From NCBI RefSeq assembly GCF_040744945.1, contig NZ_CP160453.1, positions 1,922,001 through 1,986,000 of the forward strand: a stretch of 64,000 bases of DNA. The letters are read 5' to 3'. The stretch comes from Saccharothrix sp. HUAS TT1. GTDB taxonomy: Bacteria > Actinomycetota > Actinomycetes > Mycobacteriales > Pseudonocardiaceae. A program made the translations under genes and the position numbers. Under the pieces are notes generated by a model. That model saw only the letters and a list, made by a program, of their open reading frames with translations. It did no database searches and was not told the origin of the DNA. Numbering within the stretch: position 1 is the first letter of the stretch; every line of letters begins with the position of its first letter. Below are positions 18,339 to 27,149 of the stretch, piece after piece.

Positions 18339-18962
18339 ATGGGACGGTCGGCGCTGTGGGGACTGATCATCGGCACGGCGCTGATGACGGCACTGATCAT
18401 GCTGGGCATCGCCCTGCCCTCGGCATCGGAGGACGAGGCCGCGCCGCCACTGGCGGCGACCTTCGTCGCGTCGGGCATCCTGGGCGTGATGCTGGGCGGC
18501 GTCCCGGGCACCCTGGTGGGCCTGATCGTCGGCTCCGTCCGCCGCCGTCGCCCGGCCCTGCTCCCACCTGCCCCGATGATGGCGCCGCTACCCCCGCCCC
18601 CCGCCCCGAACGACCGCTGGTCCGCGATGGTGGCGCGGTGCGAGCTGGCCGTGCGCCGGGTCGGTGCGGCCGTGGCCACCGTCCCCGCGTCCCCCGCCCG
18701 GGAGTGGCTGGAGCGGATCGCCGCCCAGTTCGCCGGTGAGCTGTCGGACGTGCGCCGGATCGCCGACCTGGGCCGCGCCCTCGGCGCCGACCAGAAGCAC
18801 CCGGTGACCGAGCGCCTGTCCGCCGCGGTCCGCGACTTCACCGCGTTCGAGGACGAAGTGGGCCGCGTCGCCCTGCAAACCCTGAACCACCGCTCCCTCG
18901 ACGCCGTCCGCGCCCACCTGGAACTGCTGGAACAACAACTCCCGCACCTGGGCAATGGTTAG
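18339..18962 (+). CDS. Hypothetical membrane protein with cytoplasmic helical tail
   Basis: A 207-residue protein with two N-terminal membrane segments (LWGLIIGTALMTALIMLGIA and a second ending GTLVGLIVGSV, about residues 5-27 and 44-67), a proline-rich linker (LLPPAPMMAPLPPPPAP) and a soluble helical domain of about 110 residues. No known motif is recognised. ATG 18339 is chosen over a TTG nine bases upstream. It starts 18 bp after paaE on the same strand but shows no link to phenylacetate metabolism. Confidence 0.72.
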   Translation: MGRSALWGLIIGTALMTALIMLGIALPSASEDEAAPPLAATFVASGILGVMLGGVPGTLVGLIVGSVRRRRPALLPPAPMMAPLPPPPAPNDRWSAMVARCELAVRRVGAAVATVPASPAREWLERIAAQFAGELSDVRRIADLGRALGADQKHPVTERLSAAVRDFTAFEDEVGRVALQTLNHRSLDAVRAHLELLEQQLPHLGNG

Positions 18963-19004
18963 ACCAAATGGCCTAGCGGGATAGCCCTTTGAGATCATCC
19001 CGCC

Positions 19005-19529
19005 ATGTGGCACGCCTTCCTCGACGAGTCCCGCCGTGGCTCGACCTACCTGGTCGCCGTGGTCATCGCGCAGCCGCGAGACCTCGACCCCGTTCGAACC
19101 GCCTTGCGCGCCAAGGTGAAACGGGGTCAGCGCCGCCTGCACTTCTACAAGGAGGGGGAGTCCCGGCGCAGGGAGATCATCGCCCTGCTGCACGACCTCG
19201 GCGTGCGCGCCCGGATCTTCGCGTGCGAACACCCGGACGACCGGTCGGCTCGACGCCTCTGCGTCGCGGCCGCCGGTCACTACTTGATCAACATCAACGC
19301 GGCCAGGCTGGTGCTCGAGAGCTGTGCGCACCAGGATGCCGAAGACCGGCACACGCTGGCCCTGGTGAAGCGCAAGATCTTCGAGTTGACCTACGAGCAC
19401 TTCCGGGCGCACGAGGACCCGATGCTGTGGGCCAGTGATGCCATCGCCTGGAGCTACGGCGCCGGCGGGGAGTGGCGGCGGCGGGTGACGGGCTTGGTGG
19501 AGAAGGTGCACCAGCTGCAAGTGCCCTAG
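19005..19529 (+). CDS. DUF3800-like RNase H-fold protein
   Basis: A 174-residue soluble protein. The opening HAFLDESRRGSTYLVAVVI, with an acidic residue at the end of the first strand, and the late WASDAIAWSYGAGGEWRR resemble DUF3800 proteins, which have an RNase H-like fold. Such genes are often carried by phage or mobile elements, but no other mobile signature is nearby. Nuclease activity is an inference. It ends in a double hairpin region shared with the converging phosphatase gene. Confidence 0.68.
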   Translation: MWHAFLDESRRGSTYLVAVVIAQPRDLDPVRTALRAKVKRGQRRLHFYKEGESRRREIIALLHDLGVRARIFACEHPDDRSARRLCVAAAGHYLININAARLVLESCAHQDAEDRHTLALVKRKIFELTYEHFRAHEDPMLWASDAIAWSYGAGGEWRRRVTGLVEKVHQLQVP

Positions 19530-19538
19530 ACAGCGCGA

Positions 19539-19600
19539 AACCCGGCAACCCACCGTCCGGAAGGTGAACCGGGTTCACTTCCAGGCCCTATTGGGCCTGG
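19539..19600. terminator. Two hairpins between convergent genes
   Basis: First, AACCCGG (19539-19545) pairs with CCGGGTT (19569-19575), overlapping a perfect palindrome GTGAACCGGGTTCAC (19564-19578). Second, CCAGGCCC/GGGCCTGG (19581-19588 and 19593-19600) has a 4-nt loop. The location after both genes suits bidirectional termination. Confidence 0.65.
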
Positions 19601-19642
19601 CGTGACCAACTATACACAGAGCGCCTCACTGCGGCAAACGGC

Positions 19643-20467
19643 CTAACGGGTGGTTGACGACTGCCACCAGCCCAGGACCTCCTCCGCCACCTCCGGCAGG
19701 GCGACGAGCAGGCCGTCCACCGGCAGCGGGTCGTCGTCGCCGCGGCGGTCCAGCACGGCGGCGCCCGATTCGACGGCCAGGGCGACCGCGCCGGCCACGT
19801 CCCACTCGTGGTAGCTGTCCAGCACGGCGGCGGCGGCGTGGCCCAGAGCGACCTGGGCCACGGCCAGGGCCTTGGACCCCAGCACCCGCACTCCCGTCCC
19901 GGCCACTGCGGCGCGGGAGATGAAGCCGCCCATCCCCGGCCACGGGCCCGTCCGCGTCATCTCCGTGCACACGATCGAACTCGCCGCCTGACCCCCCAGC
20001 CGCACGGGCGTCCCGTTCGCCCGCATCCCGCGCCCCCGCGCGGCCGCGTAGATCTGGGCCCGGTACGGGTCCGCGACCACGCCCACGACCGGCCCCCACC
20101 GGTCGATCAGCGCGAGGCTGTACGCGCACCACGGCACGCCGGCCACGTAGTTCGCCGTCCCGTCCACCGGGTCCACCACCCACCGGAACGCCACGTCGCC
20201 CGTCACGTCGGCGTCGCTGTCCTCGCAGAACACCGGGATGTCCGGGAACTCGGCCGCCAGCACCCGCCGCGTGTGCCGCTCCAGCGTGCGGTCCGTGTCG
20301 GTCACCCAGTCGAACGGCGACGCGTCGTCGTCCGGTCGGGCGCCGCGCCCGGCGGTGGCCATGATCACGTCGGACGCGTCGTTGGCGAGTCGGCCCGCCA
20401 CCTCCAGCGCGATCGACACCAGGCCGGGATCGACGGGCTGGGCGGGCCGGGACGACAAGACGGTCAT
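19643..20467 (-). CDS. Inositol monophosphatase-family phosphatase
   Basis: A 274-residue Mg-dependent phosphatase of the IMPase superfamily. The metal sites are VTDTDRTLE (about 54-62), [10 protein letters not shown], the signature [19 protein letters not shown] (about 95-113) and the C-terminal [15 protein letters not shown]. Members dephosphorylate inositol phosphate, histidinol phosphate or fructose bisphosphate; sequence alone does not decide between them. It diverges from the mgtA-like mannosyltransferase gene, and a role in phosphatidylinositol-mannoside or lipid precursor supply is possible but unproven. Confidence 0.88.
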   Translation of the reverse strand: MTVLSSRPAQPVDPGLVSIALEVAGRLANDASDVIMATAGRGARPDDDASPFDWVTDTDRTLERHTRRVLAAEFPDIPVFCEDSDADVTGDVAFRWVVDPVDGTANYVAGVPWCAYSLALIDRWGPVVGVVADPYRAQIYAAARGRGMRANGTPVRLGGQAASSIVCTEMTRTGPWPGMGGFISRAAVAGTGVRVLGSKALAVAQVALGHAAAAVLDSYHEWDVAGAVALAVESGAAVLDRRGDDDPLPVDGLLVALPEVAEEVLGWWQSSTTR

Positions 20468-20611
20468 GCCGACCTAGTGTCACCGCAGACGGTGACCGCT
20501 CCACGTACTCAAGGTGAACGCGCGGCCAACGTCAACCGCGACGCGAGGTGTTCGGCGGGCGTTCGCCGAGTTGTCACGCCGCCGTGTCCCGCGCACCGGA
20601 GGGTGACCGTC

Positions 20612-21715
20612 GTGCGCGTAGCGATCGTCACCGAAAGCTTCCTGCCCCAGGTCAACGGGGTGACCAACTCGGTTCTGCGAGTCCTGGAGCACCTGCGGGC
20701 GCGCGGTCACCAGGCGCTGGTCGTGGCGCCGGGCGCGGGTGCGGACCACCACCTCGGCACGCCGGTCGTCCGCGTGCCGGCGGTGGACCTGCCGAAGTTC
20801 AGCTCGCTGCCCGTCGGGGTGCCCACCCGCCGGGTGCTGACCGCGCTGGCCGACTTCCGGCCGGACGTCGTCCACCTGGCCAGCCCGTTCGTGATGGGCG
20901 CGCGCGGCCTGTCCGCCGCCCGCAGGCTGGGCGTCCCGACGGTCGCCGTCTACCAGACCGACGTCGCCGGGTTCGCCGGTCACTACGGGCTCGGCCTGAC
21001 CGCCCGCGCCGCCTGGCGGTGGACGCGGCGGCTGCACGCCCAGGCCGACCGCACGCTCGCGCCGTCGACGTGGGCCGTGGCGGCGCTGGAGGACCACGGC
21101 GTGCCGCGCGTGCACCGGTGGGGGCGTGGCGTGGACGTCGAGCTGTTCCACCCCGGACGGCGGGACGACGCGCTGCGCGCCGAGCTGGCGCCCGGCGGCG
21201 AGCTGCTGGTCGGGTACGTCGGCAGGCTGTCGCCGGAGAAGCGGGTCGACCGGCTCGCCGCGCTCGCCGACCTGCCCGGCGTGCGGCTGGTCGTGGTCGG
21301 CGGGGGTCCGGAGGAGGAGCGGCTGCGCCGGGACCTGCCCGGCGCCGCGTTCCTCGGGTTCAGGAGCGGCGTGGAGCTGGCCGCCGCCTACGCGAGCCTG
21401 GACGTGTTCGTGCACACCGGTCCGCACGAGACGTTCTGCCAGGCCGTGCAGGAGGCGTTGGCCAGCGGTGTGCCGGTGGTCGTGCCGGACGCGGGCGGGC
21501 CGCGCGACCTGGTGCTGCCCGGCACCGGGTACCTGTTCGACGACGACGCGCAGCTCAGGCGGGCCGTGGTGGCGTTGGCCGACCCGCTGCGCCGGCGCCG
21601 GTTCGGCCGGGAGGCGCGGCGCCGGGTGCGGGGGCGCACGTGGTCGGCCGTGTGCGACGAACTGCTCGGCCACTACGCGGCGGTGCTGGACGTGCCGGAG
21701 CGGCGTGCCGCATGA
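20612..21715 (+). CDS. mgtA: GDP-mannose-dependent alpha-mannosyltransferase, MgtA-like
   Basis: A 367-residue GT4 glycosyltransferase with two Rossmann domains. Seen are the acceptor-side opening [31 protein letters not shown] at the start of the donor domain, and the donor motif [19 protein letters not shown] (EX7E). It resembles mycobacterial MgtA (Rv0557), which mannosylates a glucuronosyl diacylglycerol in lipomannan-type lipid synthesis. In mycobacteria that gene also lies next to the menaquinone methyltransferase gene, as here. GTG 20612 follows GGAGGG by 8 bp; GTG 20603 is too close to that site. Confidence 0.9.
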   Translation: MRVAIVTESFLPQVNGVTNSVLRVLEHLRARGHQALVVAPGAGADHHLGTPVVRVPAVDLPKFSSLPVGVPTRRVLTALADFRPDVVHLASPFVMGARGLSAARRLGVPTVAVYQTDVAGFAGHYGLGLTARAAWRWTRRLHAQADRTLAPSTWAVAALEDHGVPRVHRWGRGVDVELFHPGRRDDALRAELAPGGELLVGYVGRLSPEKRVDRLAALADLPGVRLVVVGGGPEEERLRRDLPGAAFLGFRSGVELAAAYASLDVFVHTGPHETFCQAVQEALASGVPVVVPDAGGPRDLVLPGTGYLFDDDAQLRRAVVALADPLRRRRFGREARRRVRGRTWSAVCDELLGHYAAVLDVPERRAA

Positions 21716-22821
21716 GGATCGTCCAGCTGGCCAACTTCTACGGCCCGCGCTCCGGTGGCCTGCGCACGGCGCTGGACCACCTGGGCAGCGGTTATGCAGC
21801 GCGTGGCCACCAGGTCGTGCTGGTCGTGCCGGGCGCGGCGCGTGCCGACGAGGAGCTGTCGCCGGGCGTGCGGCGGATCACGCTGCCCGCGCCGCGCATC
21901 CCCGGCACCGGCGGGTACCGGGCGGTGGACCCGTGGCGGGTGCGGGCGCTGCTGGACGAGCTGTCGCCCGACCGGCTGGAGGTGTCGGACCGGCTCACGC
22001 TGCGCGGCATGGGCCGGTGGGCGGCGGCTCGCGGCGTGCCGAGCGTGGTGATCTCGCACGAGCGGCTGGACCGGCTGCTGGAGCAGTTCCTGCTGCCGGC
22101 GGCGTCGGCGCGGCGGGGTGCGGACTGGGCGAACGCCCGGATGGCGGCCTCGTACGACACGGTGGTGTGCACGACCGCGTTCGCGCGGGAGGAGTTCGAC
22201 CGGATCGGGGCGCGCAACGTCGTGCGCGTGCCGCTCGGGGTCGACCTGCGCACGTTCAGCCCCTCCCGGCACGACCGGTCGCTGCGGGCGGACCTGGCGC
22301 GGGGCGCCGACGCGCTGCTCGTGCACTGCGGGCGGTTGTCGCCGGAGAAGCACGTCGAGCGCAGCGTGGACACGGCGGCCGAGCTGCGCGCCGCCGGGCA
22401 CGACGTGCGGCTGGTGGTCGTCGGCGACGGGCCGCGTCGCGAGGCCCTGGAGCGGCGCGCGGCGGGCCTGCCGGTGACGTTCCTCGGTCACGTCGGGCGG
22501 CGCGCCGACGTCGCCACCCTCCTGGCCACCGCCGACGTGGCCCTGGCCCCCGGCCCGCACGAGACGTTCGGCCTGGCGGCGCTGGAGTCGCTGGCCTCCG
22601 GCACCCCCGTGGTCGTCTCCGCGTCGTCCGCCCTCCGCGAGATCGTCCGCCCGGCGTGCGGCGCCGCCGTGCCCGACCACGCCCCGGCGTTCGCCACCGC
22701 CGTCCACGCCCTCCTGGACCACCCCGAACCGACCCGCCGCTCAGCCGCCCGCGCCCGGGCCGAGGAGTACCCCTGGCACACCGCCGTGACCGGCATGCTG
22801 ACCGCCCACCACGCCACCTGA
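21712..22821 (+). CDS. GT4-family glycosyltransferase
   Basis: A 369-residue two-domain GT4 enzyme translationally coupled to the mgtA-like gene (ATGA overlap). Visible are [18 protein letters not shown] at the N-terminus, [15 protein letters not shown] at the donor domain and [18 protein letters not shown] (EX7E). The donor motif is nearly the same as in the preceding gene, which suggests related sugar donors, probably GDP-mannose. This would make a two-step mannosylation unit on a lipid acceptor; that is an inference. The lipid and linkage are not readable from sequence. Confidence 0.88.
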   Translation: MRIVQLANFYGPRSGGLRTALDHLGSGYAARGHQVVLVVPGAARADEELSPGVRRITLPAPRIPGTGGYRAVDPWRVRALLDELSPDRLEVSDRLTLRGMGRWAAARGVPSVVISHERLDRLLEQFLLPAASARRGADWANARMAASYDTVVCTTAFAREEFDRIGARNVVRVPLGVDLRTFSPSRHDRSLRADLARGADALLVHCGRLSPEKHVERSVDTAAELRAAGHDVRLVVVGDGPRREALERRAAGLPVTFLGHVGRRADVATLLATADVALAPGPHETFGLAALESLASGTPVVVSASSALREIVRPACGAAVPDHAPAFATAVHALLDHPEPTRRSAARARAEEYPWHTAVTGMLTAHHAT

Positions 22822-22830
22822 CCACCCCGC

Positions 22831-22970
22831 GCGAGTCGAACACCCACGTCCCGCGTGTCGAACCTCCACGACCCCCGAGTTCGACATTCACGTACCGCCG
22901 CCTGGGGTCCTGAGCGTTGAACTCGGGGGTCGTGAGCGTTCGACTCGCGGGACGTGGAGGTTCGACACGC
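22831..22970. repeat. Intergenic element: three 22-bp units, short spacer, three inverted 22-bp units (copy A)
   Basis: Units start at 22831, 22853 and 22875 (exact 22-bp period). After an 8-bp spacer (22897-22904) three units follow in reverse orientation, at 22905-22926, 22927-22948 and 22949-22970. The shared core is GAGTCGAACGCTCACG with variants; the second forward and last inverted units agree at 21 of 22 positions. Position by position the two 66-bp arms can pair at 53 of 66 bases, so RNA from it could form a long hairpin. It lies between the second glycosyltransferase and menG, both on the plus strand. A diverged element with the same plan is at 42181-42319. Confidence 0.9.
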
Positions 22971-23008
22971 GTGGGGGGTGGGGGTGGGGTGGGCGTTAGG
23001 CTTTCGGC

Positions 23009-23698
23009 ATGTCGCGTGCAGGTCTGGACAAGAACCCCCGCGAGGTCGCCGAGATGTTCGACGGCGTGGCCAAGGGCTACGACCGCACGAACTCCGTCAT
23101 GACGCTCGGGTTCGACCGGCGCTGGCGGGAGTGGAGCAGGCGGGTGCTGGACGCCAAGCCCGGCGAGAAGGTGCTCGACCTCGCCGCCGGCACGGCGGTG
23201 TCCACGGTGGAGTACGCGGCCTCCGGCGCGTGGTGCGTGGCGGCCGACTTCTCGCTGGGCATGCTGCTGGGCGGCGCGCACCGGCCGGTGCCCAAGGTCG
23301 CCGCCGACGCCCTGCGCCTGCCGTTCGCCGACAACTCCTTCGACGCGGTCACCGTCTCGTTCGGCCTGCGCAACTTCAACGACACCGAGGCCGCCCTGCG
23401 CGAGATGGCCCGGGTGGTGCGCCCCGGCGGCCGGCTCGTGGTGTGCGAGGTCTCCACGCCGACGTTCCGCCCGTTCCGCTTCGTCTACATGCGCTACCTG
23501 CTGCGCGTCCTGCCGGTGATCGCGCGGTTCGTGTCGTCCAACCCGGTCGCCTACCAGTACCTCGCCGAGTCCATGCGCACGTGGCCCGACCAGCGCGCGC
23601 TCGGCGAGATCGTGGCCCGCGCCGGCTGGGACGACGTCGCCTGGATGAACCTCACCGGCGGCATGGTCGCGCTGCACCGGGGCACCAAGCCCGCGTAG
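23009..23698 (+). CDS. menG: Demethylmenaquinone methyltransferase
   Basis: A 229-residue class I methyltransferase of the UbiE/MenG family that adds the C-methyl group to demethylmenaquinone. The MenG-specific opening is [20 protein letters not shown]. Motif I is [16 protein letters not shown], and the family signature [26 protein letters not shown] appears as [21 protein letters not shown] final [14 protein letters not shown] is also typical. The gene has its own upstream region after repeat element A and is followed by menJ. Confidence 0.95.
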   Translation: MSRAGLDKNPREVAEMFDGVAKGYDRTNSVMTLGFDRRWREWSRRVLDAKPGEKVLDLAAGTAVSTVEYAASGAWCVAADFSLGMLLGGAHRPVPKVAADALRLPFADNSFDAVTVSFGLRNFNDTEAALREMARVVRPGGRLVVCEVSTPTFRPFRFVYMRYLLRVLPVIARFVSSNPVAYQYLAESMRTWPDQRALGEIVARAGWDDVAWMNLTGGMVALHRGTKPA

Positions 23699-23730
23699 AG
23701 CAGCCGGCGGAACCCTCAGCAACCCGCAAG

Positions 23731-23765
23731 TAGACTCGCCCTGGACTTTGTGAACACAGGCACAA
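23731..23765 (+). promoter_or_regulatory. Candidate menJ promoter with a degenerate Rex-like site
   Basis: TAGACT at 23731-23736 could be a -10 box. Just downstream, TTGTGAACACAGGCACAA (23748-23765) matches the Rex operator at 16 of the 18 positions when the four central bases are free, with two mismatches in the right arm (GGCACAA for TTCACAA). It would lie over the transcript start and could bring menJ under the same NADH control as nuo. Confidence 0.35.
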
Positions 23766-23774
23766 GGAGCGGGG

Positions 23775-25052
23775 ATGACGACTCCCAGCCGCCGCAAGGC
23801 AGGCGAGGACGCCGAGGTGATCGTGGTCGGCGCGGGGCCCGCGGGCTCCACCGCGGCCACCTACCTGGCACGCGCGGGCCTGGACGTGGTGCTGCTGGAG
23901 AAGAGCACCTTCCCCCGCGAGAAGGTGTGCGGTGACGGCCTGACCCCGCGCGGTGTGAAGCAGCTCATCGACCTGGGCGTCGACACCCGCGAGGAGGCCG
24001 GCTGGCTGCACAACCGCGGCCTGCGCGTGGTCGGCGGCGGTGTCACGCTGGAGCTGGACTGGCCCGAGCTGGCCACGTTCCCGCCCTACGGCCTGGTGCG
24101 CCCGCGGCAGGACTTCGACGAGATGCTGGCGAACACGGCCGTCGCGGCGGGCGCCCGGATGCACCAGCAGACCACCGTCACGGGCGCGCTCGTGGAGCAC
24201 GGCCGCGTGGTCGGCGTGCAGGCCAAGCAGGGGCCGGGCAAGGAGCCGGTGACCTACCGCGCCCCCCTCGTCCTCGCCTGCGACGGCGTCAGCGCCCGCC
24301 TCGCCCTCAGCGTCGGCATCCAGAAGGACGACGCCAAGCCGATGGGCGTCGCGGTCCGCCGCTACTACGCCAGCCCCCGCACCAAGGACGACTACCTGGA
24401 GTCGCACCTGGAGCTGTGGGACCGCGCCAACGACGTGCTGCTGCCCGGCTACGGCTGGATCTTCGGCATGGGCGACGGAACTGTGAACGTCGGTCTCGGC
24501 ATCCTCAGCACCTCGAAGGCCTACGGCACCACGGACTACCGCGCGCTGCTCAAGAGCTGGCTCGACGGCACCCCGGAGGAGTGGGGTTTCCGCGAGGAGA
24601 ACGCCACCGGCAAGATCGGCGGCGCGGCGCTGCCGATGGGCCTGAACCGCAAGCCGCACTACCGGGACGGACTGCTGCTGGTCGGCGACGCGGGCGGCAT
24701 GGTCAACCCGTTCAACGGCGAGGGCATCGGCTACGCCATGGAGTCGGCGCGGATCGCCGCCGAGAGCGCGGTGCAGGCCCTGGCCCGCCAGGGCGCGAGC
24801 CGGGAGCGGGCGCTGCACGGCTACCCGGTGCGCATCGAGCAGGCGCTGGGCAGCTACTACCGGCTCGGCAACGTGTTCAGCAAGCTCATCGGCAACCCGA
24901 CGATCATGCGCACCGCGACCAAGTACGGCCTGCCGCGCAAGACGCTGATGAAGCTGGTGCTGAAGCTGCTGGCGGGCCTGTACGACCCCAAGGACGGCGA
25001 CTCGTTCGACCGCATCATCACCGCCGCCACAAAGCTCGCCCCAACGGCCTAA
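23775..25052 (+). CDS. menJ: Geranylgeranyl reductase-family enzyme, probable menaquinone reductase MenJ
   Basis: A 425-residue FAD-dependent reductase. The Rossmann FAD motif is VIVVGAGPAGSTAATYLARAG (split across residues 15-35), followed by KVCGDGLTPRG and the second FAD motif LLVGDAGGMVNPFNGEGIG. In mycobacteria the homologue MenJ (Rv0561c) saturates one isoprene unit of the menaquinone side chain to give MK-9(II-H2), and it also lies near menG and a polyprenyl synthase gene. The C-terminal region is basic and helical (KTLMKLVLKLLAGLYD), probably touching the membrane. A terminator follows at 25073. Confidence 0.88.
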   Translation: MTTPSRRKAGEDAEVIVVGAGPAGSTAATYLARAGLDVVLLEKSTFPREKVCGDGLTPRGVKQLIDLGVDTREEAGWLHNRGLRVVGGGVTLELDWPELATFPPYGLVRPRQDFDEMLANTAVAAGARMHQQTTVTGALVEHGRVVGVQAKQGPGKEPVTYRAPLVLACDGVSARLALSVGIQKDDAKPMGVAVRRYYASPRTKDDYLESHLELWDRANDVLLPGYGWIFGMGDGTVNVGLGILSTSKAYGTTDYRALLKSWLDGTPEEWGFREENATGKIGGAALPMGLNRKPHYRDGLLLVGDAGGMVNPFNGEGIGYAMESARIAAESAVQALARQGASRERALHGYPVRIEQALGSYYRLGNVFSKLIGNPTIMRTATKYGLPRKTLMKLVLKLLAGLYDPKDGDSFDRIITAATKLAPTA

Positions 25053-25072
25053 ACGCGCTCGACTGAACGACG

Positions 25073-25107
25073 CAGCACCGCCCTCCGGGACGGTGCTGTT
25101 TCGTTTT
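25073..25107 (+). terminator. Rho-independent terminator after menJ
   Basis: CAGCACCG (25073-25080) pairs with CGGTGCTG (25091-25098) around a 10-nt GC-rich loop, followed by TTTCGTTTT. It ends the menJ transcript and separates it from the nuo promoter region. Confidence 0.9.
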
Positions 25108-25232
25108 CGGTGTGTTCCCGTTCACTGGCAGGCTCCCCAACTGTTGATCTAGACCGTGAAAGTCCAGGTCAGGACACATGTAGGGGGTGGCCGTCACGCC
25201 TCTGTGTGACGTTCTACACTGACCCTCAGGTC

Positions 25233-25250
25233 TTGTGAATCAGTTCACAA
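25233..25250. promoter_or_regulatory. Rex operator 1
   Basis: TTGTGAATCAGTTCACAA is a perfect inverted repeat (7-bp arms, 4-bp centre) and matches the Rex consensus TTGTGAA-N4-TTCACAA. Rex is released from such sites when NADH is high. It lies just downstream of the likely nuo transcription start, where binding would block elongation or initiation. Confidence 0.88.
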
Positions 25251-25264
25251 CCGGCTGAGATGCC

Positions 25265-25282
25265 TTGTGAAGTGTTTCACAA
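25265..25282. promoter_or_regulatory. Rex operator 2
   Basis: TTGTGAAGTGTTTCACAA is a second perfect 7-4-7 inverted repeat, extended by a further C/G pair on each side (25264-25283). Its centre is 32 bp from that of operator 1, about three helical turns, so two Rex dimers would sit on the same DNA face and could cooperate. Confidence 0.88.
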
Positions 25283-25398
25283 GCGACCTGCGGATTGTTA
25301 GGCCCGCCTAACCTCCGGAGGCCGCAAGAACACCCTTTAGGGTGCGCAACGGTCGGCGGTGCACCACCACCGCGACAGCGAGGAAAGGACGACGGAGA

Positions 25399-25764
25399 GT
25401 GCTGGACCCTTACCTCCCCCTCGTATTGATGTTCGCCCTCGCCGCGGCCTTCGCGCTGTTCTCGGTGACGGCCGCGCCGTACATCGGACCCCGCCGCTAC
25501 AACCGCGCGAAGCTCGACGCCTACGAGTGCGGCATCGAGCCGTCGCCGCAACCGGTGGTGGGCGGTGGCCGCATGCCGGTCGCCTACTACCTCACGGCGA
25601 TGCTGTTCATCCTGTTCGACATCGAAATGGTGTTCCTCTACCCCTTCGCGGTCTCCGCGGACCGGCTCGGCCTGTTCGGCCTGGTGGAGATCGCACTGTT
25701 CGTCGCGACGGTCGGCTTCGCGTACGCCTACGTGTGGCGTCGCGGCGGCCTCGACTGGAACTGA
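25399..25764 (+). CDS. nuoA: NADH-quinone oxidoreductase subunit A
   Basis: A 121-residue membrane subunit with three helices. The family core [11 protein letters not shown] and [25 protein letters not shown] is complete; it forms part of the quinone chamber at the junction of membrane and peripheral arms. GTG 25399 follows GGAAAGGACGACGGAGA and starts the conserved [11 protein letters not shown]. First gene of the 14-gene nuo operon (25399-41152), in the standard A-to-N order with mostly overlapping genes. Confidence 0.96.
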   Translation: MLDPYLPLVLMFALAAAFALFSVTAAPYIGPRRYNRAKLDAYECGIEPSPQPVVGGGRMPVAYYLTAMLFILFDIEMVFLYPFAVSADRLGLFGLVEIALFVATVGFAYAYVWRRGGLDWN

Positions 25765-25776
25765 GGGGGAAGACCC

Positions 25777-26325
25777 GTGGGTCTCGAAGAGAAGCTCCCG
25801 AACGGCATCCTGCTCGCCAGCGTGGAGAAGCTGGTCAACTGGACCCGCAAGTCCTCGCTGTGGCCCGCCACCTTCGGCCTGGCCTGCTGCGCGATCGAGA
25901 TGATGACCACCGGCGGCCCGCGCTACGACCTCGCGCGGTTCGGCATGGAGGTCTTCCGCGCCTCGCCGCGCCAGGCCGACCTGATGATCGTCGCGGGCCG
26001 GGTGACCAACAAGATGGCGCCGGTGCTGCGGCAGATCTACGACCAGATGCCCGAGCCGCGCTGGGTGCTGGCCATGGGCGTCTGCGCCTCCAGCGGCGGG
26101 ATGTTCAACAACTACGCGGTCGTGCAGGGCGTGGACCACGTCGTGCCGGTCGACATGTACCTGCCCGGCTGCCCGCCGCGGCCGGAGATGCTGATCGACG
26201 CGATCCTCAAGATCCACGCGAAGATCATGGACGAACCGCTCGGGCCGAACCGGGCCGCGCTGCTGGCCGAGCAGGGCCGCACGACGGACCTGATCCCGTC
26301 CTCCGAGCGCTTTGCGAAGAAGTGA
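25777..26325 (+). CDS. nuoB: NADH-quinone oxidoreductase subunit B
   Basis: A 182-residue peripheral subunit holding iron-sulfur cluster N2, the last electron carrier before quinone. The four Cys ligands are seen in [23 protein letters not shown] and [11 protein letters not shown]. The N-terminal helix [16 protein letters not shown] is typical. GTG start 12 bp after nuoA. A second, shorter NuoB-like protein occurs at 54194. Confidence 0.97.
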   Translation: MGLEEKLPNGILLASVEKLVNWTRKSSLWPATFGLACCAIEMMTTGGPRYDLARFGMEVFRASPRQADLMIVAGRVTNKMAPVLRQIYDQMPEPRWVLAMGVCASSGGMFNNYAVVQGVDHVVPVDMYLPGCPPRPEMLIDAILKIHAKIMDEPLGPNRAALLAEQGRTTDLIPSSERFAKK

Positions 26326-26330
26326 GCGGC

Positions 26331-27149
26331 ATGCCTGAAGACACCAGCCCTGAAGACGTGAGCGCCGAAGACAGCAACACCGAGGGCGAGGTCGCCGAGA
26401 CCTCCGGCGCCGACACCCCGGGCAACGACGAGGCGCTCAGCTCGTCGAGCATGAGCGAGGCCGAGCACGAGGAGTACCTGGCGCGCGGCGGCCTGGTGGC
26501 GGGCAGGGCCCGGCAGGGCATGTTCGGCATCTCCGGCTCCGGCGACACCTCCGGCTTCGGCGGCCTGCGGCTGCCCGCCCACGTCGCCGCGCCGTCCGAG
26601 CGGCCCTACGGCGGCTGGTTCGACGAGGTCGCCGACGAGCTGCTGGCCGCGATCCGGGAGCGGGGCCTGCCCGCCGACACGGTCCAGCAGATCACCGTCG
26701 ACCGCGGCGAGATCACCTTCTTCCTGCGCCGGGAGAACCTGGTCGAGGTGGCCCGCGTGCTGCGCGACGACCCGGCGCTGCGCTTCGAGCTGTGCAGCTC
26801 GGTGTCCGGTGTGGACTACGGCATCGACGCGCCGCAGCGGCTGCACTCGGTGTACCACCTGACGTCGATGACCTACCGCCGGCGCATCCGGCTGGAGGTC
26901 GCGGTCGACGTGGACGACGCGCACGTCCCCAGCGTGGTCTCGGTCTACCCGACCGCGGACTGGCAGGAGCGCGAGGCCTGGGACATGTTCGGCATCGTCT
27001 ACGACGGCCACCCGGGGCTCACCCGGATCCTCATGCCGGACGACTGGGACGGCCACCCGCAGCGCAAGGACTACCCGCTCGGCGGCATCCCGGTGGAGTA
27101 CAAGGGCGCGGAGATCCCCCCGCCAGACCAGAGGCGGTCCTACTCATGA
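26331..27149 (+). CDS. nuoC: NADH-quinone oxidoreductase subunit C
   Basis: A 272-residue peripheral subunit that packs against NuoD. The conserved part (about 90-272) contains [40 protein letters not shown] and the signature [19 protein letters not shown], ending RKDYPLGG. The first 80 or so residues are an acidic, low-complexity extension ([20 protein letters not shown] and on) that is not part of the family core. It starts 5 bp after nuoB; its stop overlaps the nuoD start. Confidence 0.95.
   Translation: MPEDTSPEDVSAEDSNTEGEVAETSGADTPGNDEALSSSSMSEAEHEEYLARGGLVAGRARQGMFGISGSGDTSGFGGLRLPAHVAAPSERPYGGWFDEVADELLAAIRERGLPADTVQQITVDRGEITFFLRRENLVEVARVLRDDPALRFELCSSVSGVDYGIDAPQRLHSVYHLTSMTYRRRIRLEVAVDVDDAHVPSVVSVYPTADWQEREAWDMFGIVYDGHPGLTRILMPDDWDGHPQRKDYPLGGIPVEYKGAEIPPPDQRRSYS

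Larger units (their letters stand above)
25108..25398 (+). promoter_or_regulatory. nuo operon leader and promoter region
   Basis: This gene-free stretch of about 290 bp carries the control signals for nuoA-N. TACACT at 25215-25220 is the best -10 candidate; no good -35 is seen. Two Rex operators follow at 25233 and 25265. A perfect dyad GTTAGGCCCGCCTAAC lies at 25297-25312 and a purine-rich ribosome site precedes the nuoA GTG. The remaining sequence shows no small gene. Confidence 0.6.

Noticed and set aside
19564..19578. GTGAACCGGGTTCAC as a Rex operator
   Set aside because: The centre has the wrong length for Rex and the site lies between two convergent gene ends, inside terminator hairpins.
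22831..22970. CRISPR array reading of the 22-bp units
   Set aside because: Units are contiguous with no spacers, half of them are inverted, and no cas gene is present.
25297..25312. GTTAGGCCCGCCTAAC as an iron-regulator (IdeR/DmdR) box before nuoA
   Set aside because: The half-sites are similar to iron boxes but the spacing is wrong for the 19-bp consensus; kept only as an unexplained dyad.
25073..25398. A riboswitch in the nuo leader
   Set aside because: No conserved riboswitch core is seen; the structured parts are explained by the menJ terminator and the Rex operators.
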